A DNA stretch of 64,000 nucleotides from Caulobacter sp. (GCA_030680355.1 JAUXVF010000027.1:214456-278455), one strand, 5' to 3'; shown: positions 34,603 through 45,700, counted from the first letter of the stretch. Notes: generated by a model from the letters alone, not told the origin. Made by a program: numbers and translations.

Positions 34603-36135
34603 ATGAGTTTTCGTATCGCATTGGCCGCGGTGACCGCCCTGGCCGTTCTGACGGTCGCGGCGCCGGCGGCGGCGCAGTCGATCAGCCGGCAGATCGACTT
34701 CCTGAAACTCGAACAGCAGGCGGCCGAGACCGTCGCCGCCCTGGTCGTCGGCGACTTCCAGGATTGCGACGCGCGACTGCCGACCCTGCGCGAGATCATG
34801 GCCGACCGTCGCGTCGACCGCATGCGGACCGAGGTCCGCCGCCCGTTCTATTTTTCGGTCATCCTGTGCAGCGAAATCAAGGACCGGCCGCTGGGCCTGA
34901 AGGCCGCCCGGCTGCTCGAGCCGCTGGCCACCGAGCCGATGGAGATCGGGGCGGTGCAGACCATCCAGATTTCCGACGCCATCGAACGTCACGCCATGGC
35001 CGAGGCGACGCGACGCTTCCTGACTCTGCTCGACGCCCAGCCGGCGATCGTGGCCGCCTGGCGCCCGGCGCTGATCAGCGCCTTCACCGACTACATCGAC
35101 GATGACCCCGATCTGACCCTGACGGCCCTGGCCCGGATCGCCGGCACGGCCTGGACGCGGCCCGAGACGCTGCGGGCGCGCGACAATGAATGGGCGCTGG
35201 CCTACGGCTGGCAGCTCGGCGACCGCGGCCGGGTGGCCGAGGCGGCCAAGGCCCTGGATCGGGCCCAGAACCCCCGGACCCTGCTCTATGCCGCCGCCGA
35301 TCGGCGGTTCGCGCCGCTCTGGGACAAGCCCGACCGGTTCGACTGGCGCGCCCTGGCCGAGGCCGACCTCGCCCGCGCCCGGGCGGAGATGGAGATCTCG
35401 CCGGCCGATCTGGAGCCGGTGCAGGACGTCCTGGCGATCCTGCGGGCCCTGGGCCGCTATGACGAGGCCATCCAGATCGGCGAGGCCTACCGCGCCCGCC
35501 TCCAGGACGGCGAAGCCTTCACCGACGCCGACAGCCAGGGCGACGGCGTGCTGATCCAGTTGGGCCACGCCCTGTTCGACACCGGTGCGGTCAAGGAGTC
35601 GGAGGCGGTGTTCACCGAGGCCATCAACTCACGCTCGGGCCGCTATCCCTCGACCGACGCCCGCATGAGCTGGGCGTCGCGGCTTCTCGACCTGGGCCGG
35701 CCGCGGGAGGCCCTGACCGTCCTCGACGGCCTCGACCGCGACTATGTCACCGACTACGGCGAGGCCTGGATCGACTCCCAGCGGGCCTGCGCCCAGGCCG
35801 ATCTCGACCGCAAGGCCGCCGAAGCCCTGCTGACGAGCCTGCGCAAGAGCCGCGAGCGCAATCCCGGCGCCCTCAGCCAGGCCCTGATCTGTATGAACAG
35901 GCTGGACGAGGCCGCCGCCCTGCTGATCTGGCGGCTGCAGACGCCCAGCCACCGCGCCGGCGCCCTCGACCCCTTCTGGGTCAGCCTGCCCCCGCCGGTG
36001 GTGGCGCCCTGGCAGGCCCGGTTCGAAAGCCGCCGCCAGACCCTCCTGGCCCGCACCGACGTCCGCCAGGCCCTCGACGCCGTCGGCCGCGCGGTCGCCG
36101 TGCCGCTGTCGGGCGATTTCTGGGGCGGATATTAG
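34603..36135 (+). CDS. Exported TPR-like protein
   Basis: A 510-residue secreted protein. The N-terminal signal peptide (MSFRIALAAVTALAVLTVAA, cleavage after PAAAQ) is clear. The mature protein is alpha-helical throughout, with tetratricopeptide-like units (RYDEAIQIGEAYRARLQDGE, GHALFDTGAVKESEAVFTEA, ASRLLDLGRPREALTVLDGL). The ATG at 34603 puts the signal first; a TTG three codons earlier is possible. It is likely a periplasmic protein-protein interaction scaffold. The specific function is unknown. Confidence 0.7.
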   Translation: MSFRIALAAVTALAVLTVAAPAAAQSISRQIDFLKLEQQAAETVAALVVGDFQDCDARLPTLREIMADRRVDRMRTEVRRPFYFSVILCSEIKDRPLGLKAARLLEPLATEPMEIGAVQTIQISDAIERHAMAEATRRFLTLLDAQPAIVAAWRPALISAFTDYIDDDPDLTLTALARIAGTAWTRPETLRARDNEWALAYGWQLGDRGRVAEAAKALDRAQNPRTLLYAAADRRFAPLWDKPDRFDWRALAEADLARARAEMEISPADLEPVQDVLAILRALGRYDEAIQIGEAYRARLQDGEAFTDADSQGDGVLIQLGHALFDTGAVKESEAVFTEAINSRSGRYPSTDARMSWASRLLDLGRPREALTVLDGLDRDYVTDYGEAWIDSQRACAQADLDRKAAEALLTSLRKSRERNPGALSQALICMNRLDEAAALLIWRLQTPSHRAGALDPFWVSLPPPVVAPWQARFESRRQTLLARTDVRQALDAVGRAVAVPLSGDFWGGY

Positions 36136-36602
36136 GCGCGCGCGGGGTACAGCGTCCCGTCCCGGTGACGGTAGCCTTCCCCGCCGGGGCGGATGATCAG
36201 GTCAATGTCGGGATAGACCACCGCTTCGGTGGCCATGTTGGTCGGGTTGCCGACCTGCAGCAGCACCGCGTCGGCGCCCGAGCGGTTCTGCAGATGGTGG
36301 CCGTTGGCCTCTCCCGCCTTCCAGGCCGCGCAGTCGCCGGCCCGCAGCACCGTCTCCCCGCCGTCCTCGACCAGCACCACCTCGCCGGCCACGACCCAGA
36401 CAAACTCGTCCTCGTCGGCGTGCCAGTGGCGCTGGCTGGACCACTGGCCATCGGGCAGGGTGAGGAGGTTGACGCCCACCAAACCGAGGCCGGCGGCCTG
36501 GGACAGGTTGACCCACGCCCGCCTATTGCAGGGCGTGTCATAGGGCGGCGGATAGCCGGTCCCGGTCCGGCGCGGGGCGGCGGCGAGGTCGATCTTCGGC
36601 AT
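36132..36602 (-). CDS. Cupin domain protein
   Basis: A 156-residue single-domain cupin. The two cupin motifs are visible: RHWHADEDEFVWVVAGEVVL (metal ligands H, H, E) and GDCAAWKAGEANGHHLQNRS (second histidine). GNPTNMATEAVVYPDIDLII is typical of a proteobacterial cupin group of unknown function. The ATG at 36602 has AGGAG upstream. It converges on the TPR gene with a 4-base overlap. The substrate is unknown. Confidence 0.8.
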   Translation of the reverse strand: MPKIDLAAAPRRTGTGYPPPYDTPCNRRAWVNLSQAAGLGLVGVNLLTLPDGQWSSQRHWHADEDEFVWVVAGEVVLVEDGGETVLRAGDCAAWKAGEANGHHLQNRSGADAVLLQVGNPTNMATEAVVYPDIDLIIRPGGEGYRHRDGTLYPARA

Positions 36603-36692
36603 GGCGAATCTCCTGGCGCGAGGCGTCAGAATATCCGTGTTCTGCATTTGTTTAATCGGATGGGTTCGAAACTGGGACGGCGAGGATACCCC

Positions 36693-37880
36693 CTACGCCG
36701 CCGCCAGCGCCCGGGTCAGGTCGGCGAGGATGTCGGCTTCGTCCTCCAGCCCGACCGACAGCCGCACCAGCCCGTCGGAGATGCCGTGGGCCAGGCGCTC
36801 CTCGGGGCTGTAGGTGGCATGGGTCATGCTGGCCGGGTGCTGGATCAGGCTCTCGGCGTCGCCCAGCGACACGGCCCGGCGGATCATCGTCAGCCGGTTC
36901 ATCATGGCGATCCCGGCCGCCATGCCGCCGCTCAGTTCAAAGGCGATCATGCCGCCGAAGCCCGGCATCTGGCGTTTGGCCAGGTCATGCTGACCGAAGC
37001 TCTCCAGGCCCGGGTAGTGGACCACGGTCACGGCGGCGTGCGCCTCCAGCAGCCGCGCCACGGTCAGGGCCGTGCGGCAGTGGCGTTCGATACGCAGTTG
37101 CAGGGTCTTCAGCCCGCGCAGGATCAGGAAGGCGCTGAACGGGCTCATCACCGCCCCGGTCATGTCCTTGACCCCGACCATGCGCACCTGGGCCATGGCC
37201 TCGGCCCCGCCGACGACCAGTCCGCCGATCAGGTCGCCGTGGCCGCCCAGATACTTGGTCGCCGAATGCACGACGATGTCGGCGCCCAGGGCCAGGGGCC
37301 GGGTCAGCAGCGGGGTGGCGTAGGTGTTGTCGACCACCGTCAGGGCCCCGGCGGCGCGGGCGATGGCCGAGATGGCGGTTATGTCGACCAGCCGCATGTT
37401 GGGATTGGCCGGGGTCTCGAAATAGACGATCCGCGTCTTCGGCCCGATGGCCGCCTGCAGCGCCGCCGGATCGGTCAGGTCGACATGGGTCACGGTGATG
37501 CCGAACCGGGCCAGGCCGTCGCGCAGGAAGGAGAAGGTGCAGCCGTACAGGGTCTGGTCGGTGATCACCTCGTCGCCCGGCGTCAGGAAGGTCCACATCA
37601 CCGCGGTGATGGCCCCCATGCCGGACGCCGTGGCCAGGCCGGCCTCGGCCCCCTCCAGCACGGCGATGCGCCGCTCGAGCAGGTCGGTGGTCGGGTTGGA
37701 GATGCGCGAATAGATATGGCCGGGCCGCGTGCCGGCGAACATCTCGCCGCCGGCCTCGGCGGTCTCGAAGGCGAAGGTCGAGCTCAGATGCAGCGGCGGC
37801 GTCAGAGCCCCCTGCTCATCGAGCGGATCATAGCCGAAATGGATGGCGCGGGTGGCGAAGCCGGCGGCGGCGTCGGTCAT
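36693..37880 (-). CDS. mdeA: Methionine gamma-lyase (trans-sulfuration PLP enzyme)
   Basis: A 395-residue PLP enzyme that would split methionine to methanethiol, ammonia and 2-oxobutyrate. [29 protein letters not shown] and [20 protein letters not shown] (PLP lysine K209) define the family. LYGC114TFSF carries the active-site cysteine position typical of methionine gamma-lyase rather than cystathionine gamma-synthase or lyase. The ending [20 protein letters not shown] is normal. It is divergent from an Lrp-type regulator, the same arrangement as the Pseudomonas mdeA/mdeR pair, which strengthens the call. Confidence 0.87.
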   Translation of the reverse strand: MTDAAAGFATRAIHFGYDPLDEQGALTPPLHLSSTFAFETAEAGGEMFAGTRPGHIYSRISNPTTDLLERRIAVLEGAEAGLATASGMGAITAVMWTFLTPGDEVITDQTLYGCTFSFLRDGLARFGITVTHVDLTDPAALQAAIGPKTRIVYFETPANPNMRLVDITAISAIARAAGALTVVDNTYATPLLTRPLALGADIVVHSATKYLGGHGDLIGGLVVGGAEAMAQVRMVGVKDMTGAVMSPFSAFLILRGLKTLQLRIERHCRTALTVARLLEAHAAVTVVHYPGLESFGQHDLAKRQMPGFGGMIAFELSGGMAAGIAMMNRLTMIRRAVSLGDAESLIQHPASMTHATYSPEERLAHGISDGLVRLSVGLEDEADILADLTRALAAA

Positions 37881-37960
37881 GGTCGGTCTCCAGGGACCAC
37901 GCCATGATGCGCCCGATCGCCCAGCCGTTTCTTGCGAACTCTGCCATGATATGATCCATG

Positions 37961-37979
37961 ATTGGCATTATCTGCCAAT
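37961..37979. promoter_or_regulatory. Palindrome between mdeA-like gene and Lrp gene
   Basis: ATTGGCA-TTATC-TGCCAAT has 7-bp perfect arms and lies 13 bases before the regulator start. A weaker extra half (TGCCATGAT...) precedes it. Lrp-family proteins bind such imperfect palindromes, so it is the likely operator controlling both divergent genes. Confidence 0.55.
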
Positions 37980-37991
37980 CGGAGCCGCGAA

Positions 37992-38444
37992 ATGGACGCC
38001 ACCGACCACCGTCTGATCCGCGAGCTGCAGCAGGACGGCCGCCTGACCAACCAGGAGCTGGCCGAGCGGGTCAATCTGTCGCCCTCCCCCTGCCTGCGCC
38101 GGTTGCGCAACCTCGAGGCCGCCGGGGTCATCACCGGCTACACCGCCCTGGTCGACCAGAAGGCCTGCGGCCTGCCGATCACCGCCTTCATCCGCATCCG
38201 GCTGGAGCGCCATTCCGAGGCGGCGGTGAAGACCTTCGACGAGCATATCGCCCGCATCGACGAGGTCCTCGACTGCTACCTGCTGGCCGGCGGCGACGAC
38301 TATCTGCTGCGCGTCATCGTCGCCAGCCTGGAAGCCTATGAAGCCTTCATCCGCCGCCGCATCCACGCCATCCCCGGCATCGCCTCGATCGACACCAGCT
38401 TCGCCTATGGCGTGGTGAAACAGACGCGGGTGTTTCCGGTCTGA
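37992..38444 (+). CDS. Lrp/AsnC family regulator (MdeR-like)
   Basis: A 150-residue transcription factor. The helix-turn-helix is DHRLIRELQQDGRLTNQELA followed by ERVNLSPSPCLRRLRNLEAA (recognition helix) and GVITGYTALVDQKACGLPIT. The C-terminal RAM ligand-binding domain includes DCYLLAGGDDYLLRVIVASL. The ATG at 37992 matches the family; an earlier in-frame ATG (37962) lies inside the palindrome. It likely activates the divergent methionine gamma-lyase gene in response to methionine or a related amino acid. Confidence 0.87.
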   Translation: MDATDHRLIRELQQDGRLTNQELAERVNLSPSPCLRRLRNLEAAGVITGYTALVDQKACGLPITAFIRIRLERHSEAAVKTFDEHIARIDEVLDCYLLAGGDDYLLRVIVASLEAYEAFIRRRIHAIPGIASIDTSFAYGVVKQTRVFPV

Positions 38445-38492
38445 GCCCCCGCCCCCTAGCCTTCCGCCCTTCGCCGACCTACCTTCCTGTTC

Positions 38493-40742
<2,250 letters not shown>

Positions 40743-40805
40743 GGGGGGGAACGAAACGGAATCTGAAATTGCATGTCCACAATGCAGCATGGCCCTTTCA
40801 GGAAT

Positions 40806-43109
40806 TTACCCCTCGGATATCTCAGTCAGAGCGCCGTTTGCCATAGCGCTCAACAATATCGGACTAGGCCCATGGCTCCTTACTCCGAGAATTTCCACGC
40901 GATATCGCGCCCTCGTAATTGCTACGTAAAGCCTGTTATGGGCGACATAATTTAGGAACGACCGGCTATCTCCATTCGTCCGCTCCCCACTCGCTGGCAC
41001 CCGCCCCTTGTCCACCCCAACAAGTATGGCGGCATCAAATTCAAGCCCCCCTACGTAGTCCGGCATAGTCAAGACAAACCTCCCGGACTGGCGAGCACGA
41101 TTAACAATTTCCACATCCCCCCTCTCTTTTAGTATTTCTAGGGGCTTATTCTCACCTATCACCAAGTCACAGAGAGATTTGAATAACTCATCATCAAAAG
41201 CAATTATTACAATATCGCCGCGGGATCCCTTCGTCTCCTTGGCAATCGCCTCCGCTCTAGCCAGGCATCCATAGACTAGCGATTTATCATCATTGTAGAA
41301 TATATATACCGGCGGTGCGCAGTTTCTCTCCTCTTCGAAAGAAAGACCGCTATTTGAAATCGCCAAAGGATTCTCAAAATTTGTAAAAAGGCTAGCGCCG
41401 GACGACGTAACAGCAAAGGCAAGATTTACAATATCAGGTGAACATCGAAAGACTTCGCGCACATTTACTTTTTTGTCATCGCCGCTGCCATCATGAACAA
41501 TACCTGTTACATCAATATCAGAAACCCAGCCACGATCACCAATCGCTTGAGATCGATCTACAGCAAACGCTATACGGTTGACGACGGGATCTTTTGTCAG
41601 ATGATGGAAGACCGATAGTTCATTCATATTGAATAGGTGCGTCTCATCGATGAATATTTGATCATAACCCTCCCTCGGACGTCGGCGACGCCATATCGGC
41701 GTGGTCAATTGACTGAGAGCGCTTAGAACCACATCGTCAGTGTCAAACTGGCCGCCATCAACAAGCTGCTCGCGGTAGTTCTTGTAGACATTCCAGACGA
41801 ACGCCCTATCAGCGTCCCTAATAAGGGGAATTCCCTGCGGAATGGTCGGGATACGCTTGTAGGATTCGAAGTCTTCACTAGCACGCCCTTTGATCACAAC
41901 TGCGATTTCGTGCTGGAGCATTTGCACGAATTCCCACCGATCGCTTGTCCTGTAGAACTCCGAGAATGCAGGTGAAAAGAACCGCTCATAGGAATTGATT
42001 TCAGCTTCAGCCTTTGAAAGCGCCTCGTCGACATACAGAATTTGCATCTGCTTTGCGTCGTAGGCGTCTGGGTCGACAAACTCGGTCGCAGCCAGATCCT
42101 GACGGAGAATTCCTGCAGAAAGCCCCTGGAGCGTTTCGACCTTCAGAGCCCTCCTCGGGGTGTCGGAGTTCAGGAACCTGGCGGCCCCCATGGATTCAAG
42201 AACGACCTCAATGCTGCGACGCGTGGCCTCGCTATGAGTCACAAATATCGCCGACAGTTCAGCGTCTTCAGTTTCCGCCTTCCGCATTTGGAATATCGAT
42301 TTCATCGCAAGGCAGAGCGTCTTTCCCGTCCCCGCTGGCCCCTCGATTCGTATGGGACTTTCGAAGGCCCCCTCAACAAAGCGGCGCTGAGGATCAGTTA
42401 ACGCACCAGTCCAAACGTCAAAGCCCTGATGGATGTCCATACGCCCCTGAGGCACTGGAAGAGACACGTTCTGAAACGCGTCTATATTCTCGGCTGAATC
42501 TGCAACCTTCGGCCTCGCCGCCAGCAAATTGACAGACCTCAAATCCTCGAGAAATTTTCTAAACGCTGTCCAGGACGGCTTTTCTTTGGGCCCGTCACCG
42601 TCTGATGTGCCAGCCCGATAGACCAGAATGTATCTTTCGGTCTTGCCCCGCTTGCCAAGCCGCTGGTCGTCAGGGTTCAAGTCAATACTAATTCGAAAAT
42701 TCGTCTTCTGACTTATGGGGTGGGGAAAGATAATCGCCCTCTGATATTGCGGGTAAACATTCTCTCCCGAATTCATAACGCGTTGCTCCCAGTATTTCAC
42801 TGCGAAGCGCATTGTTCTCTGAAAATAGAGAACGACGTCCCCGTCGTCTCGATTTGGTGAAAATATCGTCGACTCATCCAAGTCGAATACGATAAAGGTG
42901 CGACTTTCCGCGCCCGGGCGGTAGACTATTAGGCCGCCGCGCGGACTTGTATCACTGATCTCCAGACGAGGCGACGCCTTTGAGATATCCCGGGACCGCC
43001 CCTTTAGAACGTCAGCTAGGATTCGACCTGGCTCATAGTCTGCTGATTGAGTCAGCCTATTAGCAATGAGCTCTTCGACCGCTTCGCGTTGAACAGCGAT
43101 ATACTTCAC
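40806..43109 (-). CDS. UvrD-like SF1 helicase with unknown N-terminal domain
   Basis: A 767-residue protein. Residues 1-~235 match no domain I recognise. Residues ~240-767 form a superfamily-1A helicase. Motif I is GPAGTGKT (K263); Ia is AIFVTHSEATRR. Motif II is FIDETHLF (D488, E489); III is FAVDRSQAIGDRGW; IV is VREVFRCSPDIVNLA. Motif V is MPDYVGGLEFDAAILVGVD and VI is NRLYVAITRARYRVEI. There is no nuclease domain. The start overlaps the stop of the 280-residue gene by 4 bases. The DNA is much richer in AT than its surroundings, pointing to horizontal transfer. Confidence 0.85.
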   Translation of the reverse strand: MKYIAVQREAVEELIANRLTQSADYEPGRILADVLKGRSRDISKASPRLEISDTSPRGGLIVYRPGAESRTFIVFDLDESTIFSPNRDDGDVVLYFQRTMRFAVKYWEQRVMNSGENVYPQYQRAIIFPHPISQKTNFRISIDLNPDDQRLGKRGKTERYILVYRAGTSDGDGPKEKPSWTAFRKFLEDLRSVNLLAARPKVADSAENIDAFQNVSLPVPQGRMDIHQGFDVWTGALTDPQRRFVEGAFESPIRIEGPAGTGKTLCLAMKSIFQMRKAETEDAELSAIFVTHSEATRRSIEVVLESMGAARFLNSDTPRRALKVETLQGLSAGILRQDLAATEFVDPDAYDAKQMQILYVDEALSKAEAEINSYERFFSPAFSEFYRTSDRWEFVQMLQHEIAVVIKGRASEDFESYKRIPTIPQGIPLIRDADRAFVWNVYKNYREQLVDGGQFDTDDVVLSALSQLTTPIWRRRRPREGYDQIFIDETHLFNMNELSVFHHLTKDPVVNRIAFAVDRSQAIGDRGWVSDIDVTGIVHDGSGDDKKVNVREVFRCSPDIVNLAFAVTSSGASLFTNFENPLAISNSGLSFEEERNCAPPVYIFYNDDKSLVYGCLARAEAIAKETKGSRGDIVIIAFDDELFKSLCDLVIGENKPLEILKERGDVEIVNRARQSGRFVLTMPDYVGGLEFDAAILVGVDKGRVPASGERTNGDSRSFLNYVAHNRLYVAITRARYRVEILGVRSHGPSPILLSAMANGALTEISEG

Positions 43110-43948
43110 TTGATCGCTCCCTTCTCAGGTAAGGCGCTCTCTAACATCTTTAGTGTCGACGGAGACAGGTCCGCCACACCGACTCTCGCGAACAAATGCG
43201 TCAGCCTCTGCATCAGGAGTTCTAGATCCGGAGACAGCAGCATACCGATTGGCCAAGCGATCGTATCGCTGCCTATTCGCAAGCGCCCACTCGATCGCTC
43301 GTCTTTCCGGCAAACTTCCGCGTATTCAGACGCATCTAGCCCGCGTGAAACCGATTTGGCGAGCTCACGCGGAAGGTGACGGACCTCTCTTAAAAGCGCT
43401 ACGTGTCCGACGACATTTTCATTAGGGGAAATTCCAGGCAAATAATGAAATTCCGCCAATGAATTTGAAAGCAATTCCCGAATAAATTTCTTAGCTTCTG
43501 ATTTTTCTGAAACTAATACATCCAATCGATCATTGTTCTCTAAATTTATGACATCTCGCATCGCTGCATAACGCTGTGACGCCTTTAAGAATGCTGGTGC
43601 ATTCTTGATAGACTGGGCAACAAATATTTCTCTATACAATTGCTCAGGGGGAAAGAAATCTAGAAGAGATGTTGCTTCCCCAATCCCCTTTAAAAATGAT
43701 TTCATATCGCCTAAGGCCGCCTTTAATGACCTATTTGCAACAGCGTCTACACCGTCTCGCACAATCCAGTTCTCGAATTTAACGACCGGAACGTAATTAT
43801 ATATTGGGGCCTTGTCGTTGTAAGCGTCGCAGCGAGCGGTAATAATTAGGCCTGCAACGTCGCATTCATCGTAGTCCTCCGCGAGAGCACAAGTGAATAT
43901 TACTCCTTGAGTGAGTGCGTCTGGGGGCGGGGCGGAAATTCGATGCAT
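43106..43948 (-). CDS. Unknown protein coupled to the UvrD-like helicase
   Basis: A 280-residue soluble protein that I cannot assign. The N-terminal ~75 residues look like a compact beta-rich domain: LTQGVIFTCALAEDYDECD, GLIITARCDAYNDKAPIYNY and VPVVKFENWIVRDGVD. The short ITARCD motif with a cysteine-aspartate pair resembles a signature seen in small proteins near phage-defence genes (from memory, not verified). The rest is helical (AALGDMKSFLKGIGEATSLL, FLKASQRYAAMRDVI). Base composition is AT-rich like the helicase gene, to which it is translationally coupled. Confidence 0.7.
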   Translation of the reverse strand: MHRISAPPPDALTQGVIFTCALAEDYDECDVAGLIITARCDAYNDKAPIYNYVPVVKFENWIVRDGVDAVANRSLKAALGDMKSFLKGIGEATSLLDFFPPEQLYREIFVAQSIKNAPAFLKASQRYAAMRDVINLENNDRLDVLVSEKSEAKKFIRELLSNSLAEFHYLPGISPNENVVGHVALLREVRHLPRELAKSVSRGLDASEYAEVCRKDERSSGRLRIGSDTIAWPIGMLLSPDLELLMQRLTHLFARVGVADLSPSTLKMLESALPEKGAIK

Positions 43949-44011
43949 ACGAATCGTTTCGTGAGAGTCGGGGCCAAAATCAACCTTTTGGGGAAATCCG
44001 GTAAGAGTTTC

Positions 44012-44102
44012 GCGGGATTACGGTGACATCGCGTAATTGAGGTAGCGCGGGATTACGGTGACAGTTTATAAATTGACCGCTGCTCACCGCAGCACCCCGC
44101 CT
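44012..44102. repeat. Tandem GGATTACGGTGACA repeats (REP-transposase type)
   Basis: GCGGGATTACGGTGACA occurs at 44012-44028 and again at 44047-44063. The second copy runs on into a GCTGC-TCACC-GCAGC hairpin and CCCCGCCT. A third copy with the same ~50-bp continuation is at 45335-45386. From general knowledge, this sequence is found beside Y1 (REP-associated) transposase genes; no such gene is present here. Confidence 0.65.
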
Positions 44103-44145
44103 GAAATGGGGACACACACTCTTTTCCAGCCCCCACCACCTCCTT

Positions 44146-44326
44146 CCTCTCCCGGAGGGAGACGCAGCCCGGCAGCGCCGGGTCGGAGAGGGAGGAACCG
44201 CTGTCTGACGAGATGAGCGGCTGATCCGGCGCCACCGGCGGCTCCCTCTCCACCACGCGGAGTTCATCCTCGGGCGCGCGCTTCGCGCGACCCGGGGGCG
44301 TGGTTCCCCTCTCCCTCCGGGAGAGG
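44146..44326. repeat. MITE-like repeat with 16-bp inverted ends
   Basis: A 181-bp non-coding unit that opens CCTCTCCCGGAGGGAG (44146-44161) and closes with the exact inverse CTCCCTCCGGGAGAGG (44311-44326). No ORF in it is credible. It lies in the ~590-bp gap between the helicase unit and hicB. Confidence 0.65.
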
Positions 44327-44384
44327 ATTGGCGTTCGGGGCTCCGTCCGGTGCGCTGGCCTGCATGAGATTGAAGGCCTTCTCC

Positions 44385-44530
44385 CTTCCTCCTCGATGGA
44401 GGAAGGGCCGGGGATGGTGGTGTGGCCGCTGAGGCCGGGGAAGGGCTCTACAGGCTCGGCGCCCCCCCGAAGCGCAACCACCCTGCGTTCACCCCGCACC
44501 CCTGCCCCATCGAGGGGGAGGGGTTCCCGG
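44385..44530. repeat. Dispersed hairpin repeat, relative of 7285-7436
   Basis: CCTTCCTCC-TCGAT-GGAGGAAGG followed by GGCCGGGGATGGTGGTGTGG, and later CATCGAGGGGGAGGGG, repeat the order of words seen at 7285-7436. No coding signal is evident. Confidence 0.55.
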
Positions 44531-44541
44531 CGTGTACCCCC

Positions 44542-44949
44542 TCACCCAAACGCCGGCAGCCCCCGCTTCGCCAGCAGCTCCACCATCGCCGACCGGGTGA
44601 CGCCCAGCCGCCGGGCGGTGGCATCGATGGCGGCGAGGACGCCGGAGTCCAGCGAGAGGTTGGCCTTCACCGGCCGGCCGAGGTCGCGGATCAGGGGGAC
44701 GGTCGCGTAGAGCACCTCGCCCGTGTCGGGATCGGCCTCCGCCTCGGCGCGCACGGCCGCCACCGAGCGGGGAGCCGGCGCGACGCCGCCCTGGGCCTCG
44801 ATGGCTTCCATCCAGTCGCGCAGCCCCTCGGCGGCGTTGTCGAGCGCCTCCTCGATGGTGAGGCCCATGCCGTAGCAGCCGGTGCAGTCGGGTATGACCA
44901 CGCCGAAGGCGCCGGGCTTGCCATCGACCAGGGCGACATAGCGGGTCAT
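44542..44949 (-). CDS. hicB: HicB family antitoxin
   Basis: A 135-residue antitoxin. The N-terminal partly degraded RNase-H-like HicB domain reads YVALVDGKPGAFGVVIPDCT, GCYGMGLTIEEALDNAAEGL. A linker follows. The C-terminal ~35 residues form a ribbon-helix-helix DNA-binding domain (VKANLSLDSGVLAAIDATAR, LGVTRSAMVELLAKRGL). It would neutralise HicA and repress the operon. The ATG at 44949 fits homologues. The gene lies 24 bases downstream of hicA on the same strand. Confidence 0.9.
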   Translation of the reverse strand: MTRYVALVDGKPGAFGVVIPDCTGCYGMGLTIEEALDNAAEGLRDWMEAIEAQGGVAPAPRSVAAVRAEAEADPDTGEVLYATVPLIRDLGRPVKANLSLDSGVLAAIDATARRLGVTRSAMVELLAKRGLPAFG

Positions 44950-44973
44950 TGAACCTCTCTCCTCGCGCATGAT

Positions 44974-45162
44974 CTACCAGCCGGCGACCCGGTCCAGGTC
45001 GCGGGCGAACCCGGGCGACAGGGTCCTATGACGCGGCAGGGCGAAGACGAGGCCGCGCGCCGGATGCCGGAAGATGTCGTGCTTGCCGCCGCCCTCATTG
45101 ATCCAGCCCTCGCGTTCGAGCCGCCTCACGACTTTGGCGCGTGACGTTTCCGGGATCGGCAT
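44974..45162 (-). CDS. hicA: HicA family toxin (mRNA interferase)
   Basis: A 62-residue toxin with the dsRBD-like HicA fold. It has SRAKVVRRLEREGWINEGGG and KHDIFRHPARG, where the histidine is the catalytic residue, then VFALPRHRTLSPGFARDLDR. It degrades mRNA when free of HicB. The ATG at 45162 (MPIPETSRAK) is chosen because GGAGAGG lies just upstream; a start 5 codons earlier is possible. It is first in the hicAB operon. Confidence 0.88.
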   Translation of the reverse strand: MPIPETSRAKVVRRLEREGWINEGGGKHDIFRHPARGLVFALPRHRTLSPGFARDLDRVAGW

Positions 45163-45254
45163 CCGCGCCCTCTCCATGCGTATATTTATGCGCCTGACGT
45201 GAGTGCGCAAGGGGCTTGCATCGAACTCGCCCCTATGGGTCTATCGCTGAGGTT

Positions 45255-45347
45255 ATGCAGCTTTTGATTGCGCCCTCAACGCCCAGATTCACCGTCCTGT
45301 CCCGCGTCGATGCCTACGCCGACTATGTCGCCGAGGAATTACGGTGA
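45255..45347 (+). pseudogene. Truncated gene cut by a repeat
   Basis: A 30-codon frame reads MQLLIAPSTPRFTVLSRVDA then YADYVAEELR and stops inside a GGAATTACGGTGACA repeat. The segment RFTVxxRVDAYxDYVAE looks like the beginning of a small alphaproteobacterial protein family (from memory), so this seems to be the 5' remnant of a gene interrupted at about 45335. The family's function is unknown. Confidence 0.4.
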
Positions 45348-45386
45348 CAGTTTACGAATTGGCCGCTGCGCACCGCAGCGCCCCGC
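45335..45386. repeat. GGAATTACGGTGACAG repeat, third copy
   Basis: Matches 44051-44102 over about 50 bp, including the GCTGC-GCACC-GCAGC hairpin and CCCCGCCT. It terminates the truncated frame that starts at 45255. Confidence 0.6.
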
Positions 45387-45532
45387 CTGTCCCTTCATCT
45401 CATGTCGAGATCATCGCCGGGCGGCCCAGGTTGCTCAAGGCCGGGCCTGCGGCCCGCCGCGCGCGGTGGCGCGAAGCGCCAGCCTTGACCAACCTGGACC
45501 GTCCGGCACGCTGGCCCGCATGAGATCAACGG

Positions 45533-45700
45533 CCTTCCTCCCCGCGAAGTCGGGGAGGGGGACCCTGCGGAGCAGGGTGGAGGGGGCGGCGCCGGCCCTT
45601 CCGGAGAGACCGGACTTCGGGATGGGGCCGCCAGCCTTCGCGCTGACCCCTCCACCCCCCCTTCCGGCGGTCCCCCTCCCCGGCTTCGCGGGGAGGAAGG
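45533..45700. repeat. MITE-like repeat with 32-bp inverted ends
   Basis: The first 32 bases (45533-45564, starting CCTTCCTCCCCGCGAAG) and the last 32 (45669-45700) are inverse copies with a single mismatch. The core holds CCCTGCGGAGCAGGGTGGAG. A related copy in the same orientation lies at 46539-46686, so the pair brackets the HTH gene at 45833-46528. No ORF is credible. Confidence 0.75.

Noticed and set aside
36693..37880. Cystathionine gamma-synthase (metB)
   Set aside because: The active-site cysteine in LYGCTF and the divergent Lrp regulator favour methionine gamma-lyase, although the reaction is not proven.
40806..43948. Gabija defence system
   Set aside because: The helicase is UvrD-like as in GajB, but the partner lacks the OLD ATPase and TOPRIM motifs of GajA.
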